DNA of 64,000 nt. Source: Turritopsis dohrnii (lineage: Eukaryota; Cnidaria; Hydrozoa; Anthoathecata; Oceaniidae). The position numbers were made by a program, and so were the translations under genes. Below, in pieces: positions 20,101-28,159 of this stretch (position 1 is the stretch's first letter; every line of letters starts with the position of its first letter). The notes under the pieces are model-generated. The model searched no databases. It saw only the letters and a list, made by a program, of their open reading frames with translations, and had not been told where the DNA came from. The stretch is from positions 744,001-808,000 of the forward strand of contig BQMF02000139.1 of NCBI GenBank assembly GCA_027922465.2, written 5' to 3'.

Positions 20101-20965
20101 ACTCTTCATCATCTTCGTTATGTGGATTGATCACTGATTTCTTACCACTAAAATTCTTAGGTAAAGGCAAGTAAGAGCTGCCTCTCGTTAATTTTAGCTT
20201 GTGAAAGTCCACATCAATATTTAAAATTTTATCGATAACAAAGCCGGATTGAGGTAACGCAGGGTTTTCAATCTGCTCGATTATCTTATTGAACATCTTA
20301 TTAATAACATCAGATATATCGCTTTCACTATGAATTGTTTCCATATTGCTATTGAACGCCTTATCAACATAGATTGTCGCTTCAGGATTGGATAAATCCT
20401 CCTTTCTCCATTTGATCCACACAGTTGCTTGAATTTTTATTGATTTTTTGTTTTTGAGTTCTCTCATAATCAGATCACTTAAAATGGGTCGAACCTTTTC
20501 GAGAAACAAATCAACGTCCTTTTTTCCATCTGAGTTTATCTTGAACCTTTTGTAAGAACCCTCAAACGCCGTTTCAATGGGGACAAACGCTTTTGTTTTC
20601 ACCAGTTTTTCATCTTTTTCATCATTCTTCCTCTTGTAGAGATTAAGAATCTTATTCTTCATCTCTCTGAAAGTGCCACTCACTTTCTCCTTAATAGCTT
20701 TAGGTACATGATTTATTAACCAATCTCTCCATTCATTCAACTTGCTTTTCACAACAGGTCGAGATTTTCCCATTTCTTGTTGCTCAAACAAATCCATATC
20801 TTGTTGGGTAGGAATAAATGGAACAGGTCTTGGTGGTGGAACAGGTCGGACAGGTGGGTTTGCTAATAATTCGATCAACTCAGCTTTTCTGAGTTTTGAG
20901 TAGCCATGTAGACCGCGTTCTCTAGCAAGAGCTTTTAATTCAACAACAGTATTTTTAGTAGTCAT
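17144..20965 (-). CDS. polB: Protein-primed family B DNA polymerase of the Polinton (1273 aa)
   Basis: It replicates the linear element from a protein primer. Residues 1-36 look like a SAP/HeH DNA-binding motif (VVELKALARERGLHGYSKLR). A possible C2H2 finger lies at about 408-429. Exonuclease motif I is YADFEAL (about 462), motif II NLSGYDAHLF (about 607), motif III YHDLYLKTDVLLLADVFE (about 766-783). Polymerase motif A is YLDANNLYGWAM (about 869), motif B FEKDFFKLMNNSVFGKTMEN (about 1008), motif C CYMDTDSFVY (about 1111). Between Exo I and Exo II sits CHICMKEF...DHCHFTGKFRGAAHQSCN (about 559-591), an EndoVII/HNH-type zinc module. The priming protein is probably in the N-terminal 400 residues. 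The frame is intact; all catalytic carboxylates are present. Length is usual for Polintons. Confidence 0.95.
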   Translation of the reverse strand: MTTKNTVVELKALARERGLHGYSKLRKAELIELLANPPVRPVPPPRPVPFIPTQQDMDLFEQQEMGKSRPVVKSKLNEWRDWLINHVPKAIKEKVSGTFREMKNKILNLYKRKNDEKDEKLVKTKAFVPIETAFEGSYKRFKINSDGKKDVDLFLEKVRPILSDLIMRELKNKKSIKIQATVWIKWRKEDLSNPEATIYVDKAFNSNMETIHSESDISDVINKMFNKIIEQIENPALPQSGFVIDKILNIDVDFHKLKLTRGSSYLPLPKNFSGKKSVINPHNEDDEECFKWAVTAALNHNEIKKDPQRITNLKKHVDKYNWESLSFPMALNKIDLFERRNPDIAVHVLTKDVAEGIYMCRKSKHLDRKETVVLFLLCEEEKRHYIAVKNLSGVLSKVNSKHKNKEHYCLNCLNGFSSEKTRDEHFEYCKNNDVAKIEMPNEGSTVKFHDGQYQLKAPFIMYADFEALSKEVCKEPRSVIGSSTKKVGIHIPTGFCCYSKFAHGEVSDPLTLYRGEDCVLRFVDHAVGEVKRLYNMFPKQRMRDLTYEEEQGFTDSDKCHICMKEFEKDNIKVRDHCHFTGKFRGAAHQSCNLRYKVPKYIPIVFHNLSGYDAHLFIKELAKQYGDEGIAVIAENKEKYISFSLDVKVGEYTDKNGETRVQKIQLRFIDSVRFMASSLDNLVNNLSDDQCKNLRKFFKGDEQFKLLRRKGVYPYEYIDSFDKFNETKLPPKDAFYSKLNMKGISDADYTHAQKVWKHMKNKNMGAYHDLYLKTDVLLLADVFETFRETCITNYKLDPAHFYTAPGLAWQACLKKTEVELDLLSDMDMFLFVEQGIRGGLCQAVHRHAKANNKYMDAKYKKTEESSYLQYLDANNLYGWAMIQKLPTGNFKWVDANKFTAEFISKLAEKDGKYGYLLEVDVNYPQELHDSHNDLPFMPERKKINGVEKLTPCLSDKKNYIIHIRALDQALKHGLVLEKVHRVLRFRQSAWLKPYIDFNTNLRTKSKNDFEKDFFKLMNNSVFGKTMENQRKHKDIRLATKKEQYEKLVMKPNFKGSICFSEHLMAAEMQKIKLVLNKPIYLGPTVLDLSKTIMYGFHYDYMRPKYGDNLKLCYMDTDSFVYHIKTDDFYKDIADDVALRFDTSAYDEKDNRPLPIGLNKKVIGLMKDELGGKIMTEFVALRAKTYAYKQLDGKEDKKCKGVKKCVVKKTMGFDDYKRCLFDGKNVYREQMTFQSIKHDVHTIKTNKLALNADDDKRIIAKDGIATYARGHYRYV

Positions 20966-21125
20966 GTTGTAATATATATATATATATCACGATTATATCT
21001 TTTTAAATCACTTTTTAAAATTTTCAATTATCATTTTTCAATTTTCATCCAAAAGATTCGTAACCTTTGTGTTCTATTTTTGTTACTCGTTGATTAAGTA
21101 ACAAAAGCGAGGTCAATTTATTTAT

Positions 21126-21407
21126 TTATTTTTTGTAAACTCTCTTCTCTCTCTTAGCGTTATAACGTTTTTGAGAGCTGAGATATTTTTCTCTGTTATT
21201 TTTTATCCAGTTTAAACAGTATTTATTAACCGTTTGTTTCGTATCAGGATCGAGAATATAAGATGGATCCTCATCATTTTTCTCAAGTACCTCGAGTAAT
21301 TTAGCTTTGTTCATTAGGTAAACATATTTTATTTTTCGTGACGCACATAATTTTCGTAAAGCGTCACGAGTCATTGATTGGTAATCTGATTCTGTTTTGT
21401 CAATCAT
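21126..21407 (-). CDS. Small basic SAP-like DNA-binding protein (93 aa)
   Basis: The N-terminal half, SMTRDALRKLCASRKIKYVY plus a helix, resembles a SAP or Rho-N-like helix-extended-helix motif, similar to the one at the start of PolB. The C-terminus is strongly basic (YLSSQKRYNAKREKRVYKK), as in chromatin or nucleic-acid-binding tails. It starts divergently from the integrase with a 106-bp gap containing an inverted repeat, so the pair may share control. It precedes polB on the same strand. Function is inferred: DNA binding or condensation. Confidence 0.6.
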   Translation of the reverse strand: MIDKTESDYQSMTRDALRKLCASRKIKYVYLMNKAKLLEVLEKNDEDPSYILDPDTKQTVNKYCLNWIKNNREKYLSSQKRYNAKREKRVYKK

Positions 21408-21427
21408 GTTTATGCTTTATATAAAGA

Positions 21428-21503
21428 TAATAAACAACGTTTAAGTCACTTTTCTCGTGTCATTTTTTTTAATAAAATGAGCTAAAATAAACGTTGTTTA
21501 TAA
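21428..21503. promoter_or_regulatory. Divergent promoter region with inverted repeat
   Basis: ATAAACAACGTTTA at about 21430 and its inverse TAAACGTTGTTTAT at about 21489 lie symmetrically between the start codons of the SAP-like gene (minus) and the integrase (plus), each close to the proximal start. TATATAAAG near 21418 could be a TATA element for the minus gene. This suggests one factor or origin acting on both directions. Confidence 0.5.
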
Positions 21504-21513
21504 ATAAATAAAA

Positions 21514-22497
21514 ATGTCAGACACTAAACTTCAAGAGATTTATTATCAACCTCAAAACTTATGGAAAGGACAAAAGGCTGTTCGCAATCTAAGAGGATTT
21601 GGTTTCAAACCGAAGGAAATTAAGAAGTGGCTATCAAAACAAGCTTTGTGGCAGGTACATCTACCGACAACGAAAAGGATCGAACGTCCACATTATGAGG
21701 TAACTAAACCGAATGAGATTCATCAATTTGATATATTGTATATGCCTAGTGATATGCTATATGGTAATAAATACAAGTACATCTTATCCGGTATCGATGT
21801 TGCTTCACGTTACAAAGTAGCCCGACCTTTGAAGACTAAGAAAGCCAAAGAGGTTGGCGATATGATAAGAGATATCTATAGAGTTGGACCCTTAAACTAC
21901 CCAAAAGTATTTCAATGCGACAACGGTTCAGAATTCAAAGCGGATGTATCAAAATTGTTGGAGAAGAATAATGTTGAAATTAAAAGAGCAACTACAAAAT
22001 ATAAACATACCCATACAGCTTTTGTTGAGGCATTGAACAAGATACTTGCTGAAAATTTATTCAAAATACAAGATGCTCAAGAACTGAACGATTCGGAAAA
22101 GGTATCATCTACGTGGGTCAAATATTTGTATAAACTTGTGGATAGATTAAACGATACGAAGACTCGGATGATCGATATGAAACCGAAAGATGCTATTAAA
22201 ATGAAAGAGGTAACTCTCGCTAAACGAGAGAGCTATCCACCTGAAGAAAAATTACCTCAAGATGGTTTGTATAGATATCTATTGCAACCGGGTGAAGAGC
22301 ACGACGACCATCGAAAAAGAGCAACAGATAGGATATGGTCAAAGAAGACATATAGATTGAGTGAGGTAATAGATCAACCAGGTAACCGTGTAATGTATTA
22401 CCTTCAAAATGGACCTGAACGAGCCTTTGTGAAAGAAGAGTTGATGTTGATACCTGAGGATACAGAGCTACCTCCTGATTATGTGCAAGGTTGGTGA
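21514..22497 (+). CDS. int: Retroviral-type DD35E integrase of the Polinton (327 aa)
   Basis: The rve-type catalytic core is complete: Asp73 in EIHQFDILYMPS, Asp136 in VFQCDNGSEF, and Glu172 in HTAFVEALNK, with exactly 35 residues between the second Asp and the Glu. The N-terminus lacks a clear HHCC zinc motif but has a helical region. The C-terminus (RATDRIWSKKTYRLSEVI onwards) looks like a small beta-rich or chromo-type domain. It inserts the linear element by cutting the target in staggered fashion, which fits the GATGT duplication. The frame is intact, and the A-rich leader AAATAAATAAAA directly before ATG is shared with the gene at 23609. Confidence 0.95.
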   Translation: MSDTKLQEIYYQPQNLWKGQKAVRNLRGFGFKPKEIKKWLSKQALWQVHLPTTKRIERPHYEVTKPNEIHQFDILYMPSDMLYGNKYKYILSGIDVASRYKVARPLKTKKAKEVGDMIRDIYRVGPLNYPKVFQCDNGSEFKADVSKLLEKNNVEIKRATTKYKHTHTAFVEALNKILAENLFKIQDAQELNDSEKVSSTWVKYLYKLVDRLNDTKTRMIDMKPKDAIKMKEVTLAKRESYPPEEKLPQDGLYRYLLQPGEEHDDHRKRATDRIWSKKTYRLSEVIDQPGNRVMYYLQNGPERAFVKEELMLIPEDTELPPDYVQGW

Positions 22498-22558
22498 ACC
22501 GTAAATACAAAGTATCTTTACTAGAAACAAGTAAAGATGAGTCGTCTAGCGACGAGGT

Positions 22559-22864
22559 TTAGCGCCACATAACGTCATAATCAAAGAATTGCCTCTCATG
22601 ATTCTTTTGAGATTGTTTGAGACCTTTCGGTCTGACAAAGGCCTCTCTAGAGCTGCAACCATAATCATTTAATTCAATGGAAAGTCTTTCAGGCAACCAC
22701 ACCTTATATATATTTCCTGTTCCGTCTTGCACCTCTGCATACATAGCCTTTGTAGAAACAAATTTAACATGATAAATCACATTTTCAGGTAGCTCTCTCC
22801 ACTTTATGATCGATGTAGATTGTTCCATGTTTTGTTCAAATGTTTCAACTGTTGGAAATTCCAT
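22559..22864 (-). CDS. Small Polinton protein of unknown function (101 aa)
   Basis: Intact frame, convergent with the integrase. The sequence alternates hydrophobic and polar residues (NVIYHVKFVSTKAMYAEVQD, GNIYKVWLPERLSIEL), which suggests a compact beta fold such as an OB-fold; that is a guess from pattern. No membrane segment, cysteine motif or catalytic signature is seen. It may take part in replication as a nucleic-acid-binding protein, by position near polB and integrase, but nothing demonstrates that. Confidence 0.55.
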   Translation of the reverse strand: MEFPTVETFEQNMEQSTSIIKWRELPENVIYHVKFVSTKAMYAEVQDGTGNIYKVWLPERLSIELNDYGCSSREAFVRPKGLKQSQKNHERQFFDYDVMWR

Positions 22865-22956
22865 TGTCTATATATACTTGTGATCATATTTTTTTATATC
22901 AGTTTCATTTATCACTTTATCACTTTTTCAAATTGAGGAGCACATAACCACACATC

Positions 22957-23553
22957 CTAGTAACCATTTTCGTTTATGGATTTTTTTAGGTTTTGGAGTT
23001 CTATCATCAAACTTTTTTGTAATTGATTTTGGGTTTCAGTCTCCATCTTTCTATCTGTAGAACTGAGTCCTTCTAAAGCTTTGTAATATGTTCCCTGCAA
23101 AACCTGGAATTCTTTGTAATTGATCCTCCCATCGGTCAGCGCCTGACTTATGTTAGTTTCAAAGACAGAAATTGAGGATGTAACAATATCATATAATTTT
23201 ATCACTTTTTCTACTTTCTTTTGATATCTTTTGATGACAGCTGTGGTAAGTCCGGTACAGATAGAGCCGGCTAAGGCTACACCACCTAATCCTGCAGAAA
23301 TAGGTATTCCGATAATAGTAGCCCCTGTTGCGATTGAACCGATGCCAGAGCCAATGGTTATAGCGCTTGAGCTAGCATTTAGTAGCATCGATCGTTCTAT
23401 CGCCTTGTTATATCTCTTGAGCTTGATGCTAAACTTGTTCTTAAGTTTTATCAACTCTTCAAACTCAGAATTTATTACGCTTGCGTTAAACTTTTCCTGC
23501 TCATTCAAATCCTCAGGAGCAGTGGGTAGTTTTGGATAAATTTTAAAATTCAT
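22957..23553 (-). CDS. Glycine-rich membrane protein of the Polinton (198 aa)
   Basis: Helical ends flank one long hydrophobic, glycine-rich segment at residues about 60-105 (SSAITIGSGIGSIATGATII, then GIPISAGLGGVALAGSICTG), with small residues spaced as in glycine zippers that pack in membranes. The C-terminal third is predicted coiled coil (MIELQNLKKSINENG). It is divergent from the next gene (23609) with only 55 bp between starts. Similar proteins are common in cnidarian Polintons, as far as I recall. Likely a virion or host-membrane component; function unproven. Confidence 0.65.
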   Translation of the reverse strand: MNFKIYPKLPTAPEDLNEQEKFNASVINSEFEELIKLKNKFSIKLKRYNKAIERSMLLNASSSAITIGSGIGSIATGATIIGIPISAGLGGVALAGSICTGLTTAVIKRYQKKVEKVIKLYDIVTSSISVFETNISQALTDGRINYKEFQVLQGTYYKALEGLSSTDRKMETETQNQLQKSLMIELQNLKKSINENGY

Positions 23554-23608
23554 ATTTAGAGGGTTGTTATAACATAATTAATAATAAATTATCTTCTAAA
23601 TAAATAAA

Positions 23609-24883
23609 ATGGCAGACATTGACATAGATCCTTTTGGAGAACATGGTATGACGACGGATGAAACAACCGATGAGACGTTTCCTCTCATACCGACCGGTGA
23701 CCGTACGGGTGCACAGATACATACATCAGGTGAACGAGAAACATCATTTGGAGGTCAAAGAATCGAACTTTTAAGCAGTTATGTTGATGATATACTAAAA
23801 AGATTATCTGAAAGCCTCAATCAGGAAAAACCTGATTTCAAACATACCGATCTGTTTGAAATCAGAGAAGGTAAATTATACTACAAAGACAGTAGCGATC
23901 CATTGACGAAGAGAGATGGAATACTAAGGGCTACCGGTACTATAGCTGATATATTGCGTAAGGAGGGGTTACGTAAATTAGGGTTTGATATACCTATTGG
24001 CAAAATAACAGCACGACAAGCAGTTATGTTAAACAAAATACAAGAAGAACTCCCTTCATCATCTAAAATCACAAAATCGAGTGATGTAGAGCTTGAGGAA
24101 ATTACGGGGAACATTGCAAATAGTACGGAAGATTTAATTTCAACGCTTAGACAACAATCTGTCGATCATGAAATGACTCAGACCGGTGATCTATTTGAAT
24201 ATCCTGTGCGAGAGTTGTTAGGATTGGATAAGGCGCTGAGAAACATACAAGGAGGTCTTCAGGAAGAGGTTGCAAAAAAGGTTCGAATAGAACAGCATAT
24301 CGATCGAGAGAAAAACAAGTTGGAAGAAATGGAAAATGATGCAACATACACGGACGAACAACGAAAAGAGGTTGAAGAGAGAGTGGAGGGATTACGTGAA
24401 GAGTTGAAAGCTAGGAAAGAGAACATTAATATTCTCAAAGGCAAATTAAACAGTCAAGTTACGAGCATCAAAGAAACCATTGCTAAAGTCCTCGACAAAG
24501 ATACCTCATTAGGTGAAAGGATACGAACACTATTCCGTGAACAAGGTATAACAATCGTTAGCATTCTGACAGCGTTTGGTATGGCTATCGGTGTTCTTGT
24601 GGAAGCTTTGTTACCATCAGCAGCTGGAAACTCTTCACAAAATCCTGACAAAGGTGGTGATAAAAAGGACGATGCAAAGGAATGGATAAAAAATAAACTC
24701 AAAGCGTTAGCATCACTTCTAGGTAGATTAGCATCTAAAGCGGCAGAGGCTTTACCAGGAATAATTGGGTCTATCGTATCATGGATATTGAACAGAGCAA
24801 AAGAAGTTGTAGGTTGGTTAAGTCAAAATTTATGGGCTCTGATTGTAGGGTTGATCTATACGTACCTCGTGACTAGACGGTAA
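23609..24883 (+). CDS. Membrane-active, minor capsid-like protein of the Polinton (424 aa)
   Basis: N-terminal 200 residues are polar and acidic. Residues about 208-290 form a strong coiled coil (REKNKLEEMENDATYTDEQR, EERVEGLREELKARKENINI). Then come RIRTLFREQGITIVSILTAF with a first hydrophobic segment (about 312-337), a charged linker, an amphipathic stretch KNKLKALASLLGRLASKAAE to SIVSWIL (about 360-395), and a final transmembrane helix NLWALIVGLIYTYLV (about 407-421). The older Polinton carries a homologue in two halves, so the architecture is conserved. An amphipathic helix beside capsid genes suggests membrane penetration, as adenovirus pVI does; that is analogy only. Frame intact. Confidence 0.7.
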   Translation: MADIDIDPFGEHGMTTDETTDETFPLIPTGDRTGAQIHTSGERETSFGGQRIELLSSYVDDILKRLSESLNQEKPDFKHTDLFEIREGKLYYKDSSDPLTKRDGILRATGTIADILRKEGLRKLGFDIPIGKITARQAVMLNKIQEELPSSSKITKSSDVELEEITGNIANSTEDLISTLRQQSVDHEMTQTGDLFEYPVRELLGLDKALRNIQGGLQEEVAKKVRIEQHIDREKNKLEEMENDATYTDEQRKEVEERVEGLREELKARKENINILKGKLNSQVTSIKETIAKVLDKDTSLGERIRTLFREQGITIVSILTAFGMAIGVLVEALLPSAAGNSSQNPDKGGDKKDDAKEWIKNKLKALASLLGRLASKAAEALPGIIGSIVSWILNRAKEVVGWLSQNLWALIVGLIYTYLVTRR

Positions 24884-24953
24884 CCATCTGAGTGTGTATA
24901 TATGTTACACGATACGTGCAACATAATTTTTGTACTCAAATTGAATATACATT

Positions 24954-25376
24954 TCATCTTTCAAAATACCACACAATTCCACCAATACCGAGCATACTCA
25001 GAGCTATAAAAGCCAATTCTCTTTCATGTTGATCATGACTCGGTGTATAAAAGTCGCTCAATACAGGCTCCCGTGGTAGCGGTTCAAGATGATTACTAAA
25101 CACCCTATTGTACTCTCTCATTGCATCGTTTAGCTCTACGAATTTAGTCTCAGCCTTCTTTTTGAGCAATAGTTGTTTATTGATGAAATCGATCCTTTCC
25201 TGTCGTTTTTGCTGCCATTCAATCTGTGCTTTTTGTAATTTTTCTATGGCCAAATCATGACGTTTTCTTTCCTTATCGATTCTGTCTTTGGATAAACTTG
25301 AAAACAGATAGCTTGATCCTGTGAAAGCCAAAGCGTTAGCTAAAGCTCCACCTAACATCATTGCGATAGAAGCCAT
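24954..25376 (-). CDS. Coiled-coil protein with two terminal membrane segments (140 aa)
   Basis: It begins with a hydrophobic segment (MASIAMMLGGALANALAFTG), continues with a highly charged coiled coil (KERKRHDLAIEKLQKAQIEW, QERIDFINKQLLLKKKAETK) and ends with a second hydrophobic helix (ELAFIALSMLGIGGIVWYFE). No catalytic motif. It is the distal member of a minus-strand series of small genes that starts at the MCP side. Possibly a scaffold, tape-measure or membrane-tether protein; unknown. Confidence 0.6.
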   Translation of the reverse strand: MASIAMMLGGALANALAFTGSSYLFSSLSKDRIDKERKRHDLAIEKLQKAQIEWQQKRQERIDFINKQLLLKKKAETKFVELNDAMREYNRVFSNHLEPLPREPVLSDFYTPSHDQHERELAFIALSMLGIGGIVWYFER

Positions 25377-25378
25377 AT

Positions 25379-25606
25379 TTAGATATTGATATTTTCAGGT
25401 AAAATCTTTTGTTTGATTAAGTAGTCCTTTGTCACTTCACTAGCGGCGATAATGGCAACTAGTTTTCCCGTATCTTCCAAGTCGAACTTTTGAATAGAGG
25501 GAGGTGTCATTTTTAACACCTTTTTTACAAACATAGAGCAGCCGATAGCGAGTGCCGATATGACTGATGCGTGATATAAATCGTTGACGATATTTTTCTT
25601 GTCCAT
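25379..25606 (-). CDS. Small membrane protein (76 aa)
   Basis: I chose ATG at 25606 (MDKKNIVNDLYHASVISALA) rather than the frame's earlier ATG at 25666, because the upstream part is odd for this family of short proteins and the gap to the next gene would otherwise be very small. One hydrophobic segment, SVISALAIGCSMFVKKVL, is followed by a short helical tail. The stop is three bases from the start codon of the next minus-strand gene, so they are probably cotranscribed. Function unknown. Confidence 0.5.
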   Translation of the reverse strand: MDKKNIVNDLYHASVISALAIGCSMFVKKVLKMTPPSIQKFDLEDTGKLVAIIAASEVTKDYLIKQKILPENINI

Positions 25607-25678
25607 GTTTGTTACATATATTGTGAGATTATATATAGCGTTATTTATCCTTTTATTCCATTTCATGTTTATTGATTT

Positions 25679-25999
25679 TCACTGGTATTTTAGATTTTTG
25701 TGGAAGGGGGGGGTGGATGGTGACCCACGGGGTAATATTTGCTCTTTCTTTTTATACACAAAATAAGCAAATCCACCAACTAAACCGAGAGCTATTATTC
25801 CACCTACACCATAGGTGTAGTTCATTGGTTGTTCATTTGGTTTGGTGAGAGAGGCCTCAGGCTTCTCCATTTCTTTTTGAGGTGACACTTGTTTTAATTG
25901 TTCTCGTTTTTTACGGTTGTATTCCGCCAACTTCTTACCCGCTTCAACCTTTTTTGGGTTCTTCGTTGTCACTTGAATGGGAGTCTGTTCTTCTGACAT
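25679..25999 (-). CDS. Single-pass membrane protein with basic N-terminus (106 aa)
   Basis: The N-terminal half is rich in Lys, Arg, Gln and Glu (KKVEAGKKLAEYNRKKREQL). One transmembrane segment follows near residues 70-87 (YGVGGIIALGLVGGFAYFVY), with KKKE after it. It overlaps the end of the next gene (25944-26492) by 56 bases in another frame. Type and size recall small virion membrane or accessory proteins, but no family is recognised. Confidence 0.55.
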   Translation of the reverse strand: MSEEQTPIQVTTKNPKKVEAGKKLAEYNRKKREQLKQVSPQKEMEKPEASLTKPNEQPMNYTYGVGGIIALGLVGGFAYFVYKKKEQILPRGSPSTPPFHKNLKYQ

Positions 26000-26492
26000 T
26001 TTTATTATCTGCTGTATTTATATTATCATCGGATTTATTTAAATTTCTTTTATTGATATAATGCCTCCCGGTAATAAGCCCAACACTGAGTGGTGCTAAT
26101 AATGAGCCGAATTTATAATATAAGTCACATGTAAATCTTTGAAGAGCAGAGTTTAAGAAGGGGTCAGTTTCCAGGTCATTGCTCAGCGCTTCTTGATTGT
26201 TTATTCCTAACGTTGCACAAGCCCCCATCGAATAAATGCGTATCAGTGATTTCCCCAAGGATTTTACCATTTGACCTGATAGTTTAGCCTCGTAAATACT
26301 AAAAAGTTTTTCTACCTCTTCATCTTTGAGTTTGTTAATTTGCTCTTCTGTGTACATTTTCCCTAAGTGTAGCTTGCTATTTCCAATTAAGACACACTCG
26401 AGTAATTTTTGTCTTTTACCATCTGAAGGTGGAAATTCACCCGGAACATCATAACTCTGGTTGACTAAATTATCGATCGCTGTTTCCGCCAT
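25944..26492 (-). CDS. Polinton protein of unknown function, mostly helical (182 aa)
   Basis: The frame is open from 26588, but the ATG at 26492 (MAETAIDNLVNQSYDVPGEF) gives a soluble protein and is preceded by an A-rich leader like those of the other Polinton genes; the longer form would add an N-terminal membrane segment. The middle is helical (MYTEEQINKLKDEEVEKLFS). FGSLLAPLSVGLITGRHYIN is mildly hydrophobic near the end, before a polar tail. The 56-base overlap with the downstream gene indicates compact packing. No motif identified. Confidence 0.55.
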   Translation of the reverse strand: MAETAIDNLVNQSYDVPGEFPPSDGKRQKLLECVLIGNSKLHLGKMYTEEQINKLKDEEVEKLFSIYEAKLSGQMVKSLGKSLIRIYSMGACATLGINNQEALSNDLETDPFLNSALQRFTCDLYYKFGSLLAPLSVGLITGRHYINKRNLNKSDDNINTADNKNVRRTDSHSSDNEEPKKG

Positions 26493-26640
26493 TTTTATTA
26501 GGGAGAGGTATTTTTTTAATACAGAATAAAAACAAAATAGCGAGATCAGCAGTATGCTTAATAACATGAAGTTGACATATTCTATCATTTTGTTGTGTTT
26601 GTTATAATTTTCTTATATTCTCTTATAATTTTGTTGTAAT

Positions 26641-26880
26641 TTGCTGTATAAGAGTTTGCTATCTTCTTATAAGTTTGTTGAAATTTGCTGTATAAGAGTT
26701 TGCTATCTTCTTATAAGTTTGTTGAAATTTGCTGTATAAGAGTTTGCTATCTTCTTATAAGTTTGTTGAAATTTGCTGTATAAGAGTTTGCTATCTTCTT
26801 ATAAGTTTGTTGAAATTTGCTGTATAAGAGTTTGCTATCTTCTTATAAGTTTGTTGAAATTTGCTGTATAAGTTTGTTAC
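26641..26880. repeat. 44-bp minisatellite, five copies plus a partial
   Basis: TTGCTGTATAAG starts copies at 26641, 26685, 26729, 26773, 26817 and a partial one at 26861, exactly 44 bp apart and essentially identical. It fills the gap between the ATPase 3' end and the start of the 25944 gene, so it lies in that gene's upstream region. Confidence 0.9.
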
Positions 26881-26911
26881 AAGAGTTATGTAACAAATAA
26901 CATCAACCTGC

Positions 26912-27516
26912 TCAGCAAATCGCATACGTTCTTGGGTGTTCCATCCTCATGACTAGGCATGTGTGTTTCCCCGATTTAACTTTTCATTGACCTCTTTCAA
27001 ATTTTCTTTCAATTCAATGATATAATTCTCTTCATGAATGGTGGTTAGATCTTTTCTATCTTTTGGGTACCACACATATAACATTTTAGCTTGCCGTCGT
27101 AAATTTTTAGGTATAGCTGTGTATGATTGTGTGAGTAACCAGAGCGAATGATTTCGATGTCTACCGCTAATTGCCAACTCGAGCAAAGGCTGTCTCTTTT
27201 TGTTCAATTTTTCATCAGCTATTATATCATCAATCAGAAATAAGGTTTTATATCCAGCACAGAAAAAGTCCATTTTCTTAATCCATTCATACAAAGATCC
27301 TTCCGGCTCAATTAAAATCACATAGCTGTCATTCCAGAACCACTTCCGATCTCTGTAAGTCTGATTCCACCTTAAGGTGGGACATATAATCACGATGAAA
27401 TCAAAGTGATCAAAGTATTGATTTTCTAATAATTTTACAACACGATCCGTTTTGCCGCATGATGTTGGTCCGACGAATAATGCCGTGTGAGGTTCTTTCA
27501 TGTAAAGTGTGTCCAT
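26912..27516 (-). pseudogene. FtsK/HerA-type packaging ATPase of the young Polinton, one-base frameshift near the end
   Basis: Walker A is intact (VGPTSCGKT, residues about 15-23). Walker B is TLFLIDDIIADE, and ISGRHRNHSLWLLTQSYTAI holds the sensor region. The literal ORF stops at 26953 after 187 residues, but a one-base shift in a run of four C at 26969-26972 restores a family-typical end (HTCLVMRMEHPRTYAIC) closing at 26912. So either a recent deletion or a sequencing error has removed the last 18 or so residues. The start lies one base from the capsid gene stop, as expected of a capsid-ATPase pair. The protein would drive DNA into capsids. Confidence 0.85.
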
Positions 27517-27517
27517 T

Positions 27518-28159
27518 TTAATATAACGCAGACATAAAATCTCCGTTTTGAATATTTAATTGAGCGTCCATTATTAGATATATATATGCGTTTAAGTTTC
27601 CTGCAGTTTCAGCGGTCTTTTCAATCTGTAAAGTGATGCCTTCACTTGCATTTTCAATCTTTCGACCAGTCCCATGCAAAGCATTCTCATCAATTGTTCT
27701 GAAATCTAACCATAGAGCATACTTGTTTGTCAAGTAATCAGAGACTTTTACATCATGTAATCCCAAGCGCTTTCGGTTTTCGCCGACGCTATTATCTTTT
27801 GGTTTTCCTTCAGCAAAATACTTGCAAATCTCATTGTATTGTTCAAACGGCTGCATCCCTTGAGCAAAAAGTTGGTTAGGCTTATCCTCAACGATGACAG
27901 ATACCTTTTTGATCTTTGGATTGTAGAATTTGCAGGTTTCTCGTTTGTAGGATTCTTCTTCTTCAAACAGAACTAAGATACCCTTCAAAGATTTGGCAGG
28001 TGTGTTGAATGACCAATTCCATGTTGTGTCTGACTTGTTTACTCTAATTTGTCTGTGCCGCAAAATCCTATCATAGAGCAAAGCCATGTTTTGATATTCA
28101 GAAGCGATTTGTCTAGCCAACGTGGGCTGTGTCACAATCTCATATTCAAGTGAGATGTT
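27518..28159 (-). pseudogene. Polinton major capsid protein, C-terminal half (young copy)
   Basis: It continues the N-terminal half at 28455-29129 after a SINE of about 290 bp. Family-typical blocks, each matched in the older copy, are DTTWNWSFNTPAKSLKGILV, YNPKIKKVSVIVEDKPNQLF, and LDFRTIDENALHGTGRKIEN, ending ...NGDFMSALY. This part supplies the second jelly roll. The frame is intact from the SINE border to the stop; the ATG of the listed frame at 28216 is SINE sequence, not a real start. Insertion of the SINE should prevent a full capsid protein unless it is spliced out. Confidence 0.85.
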
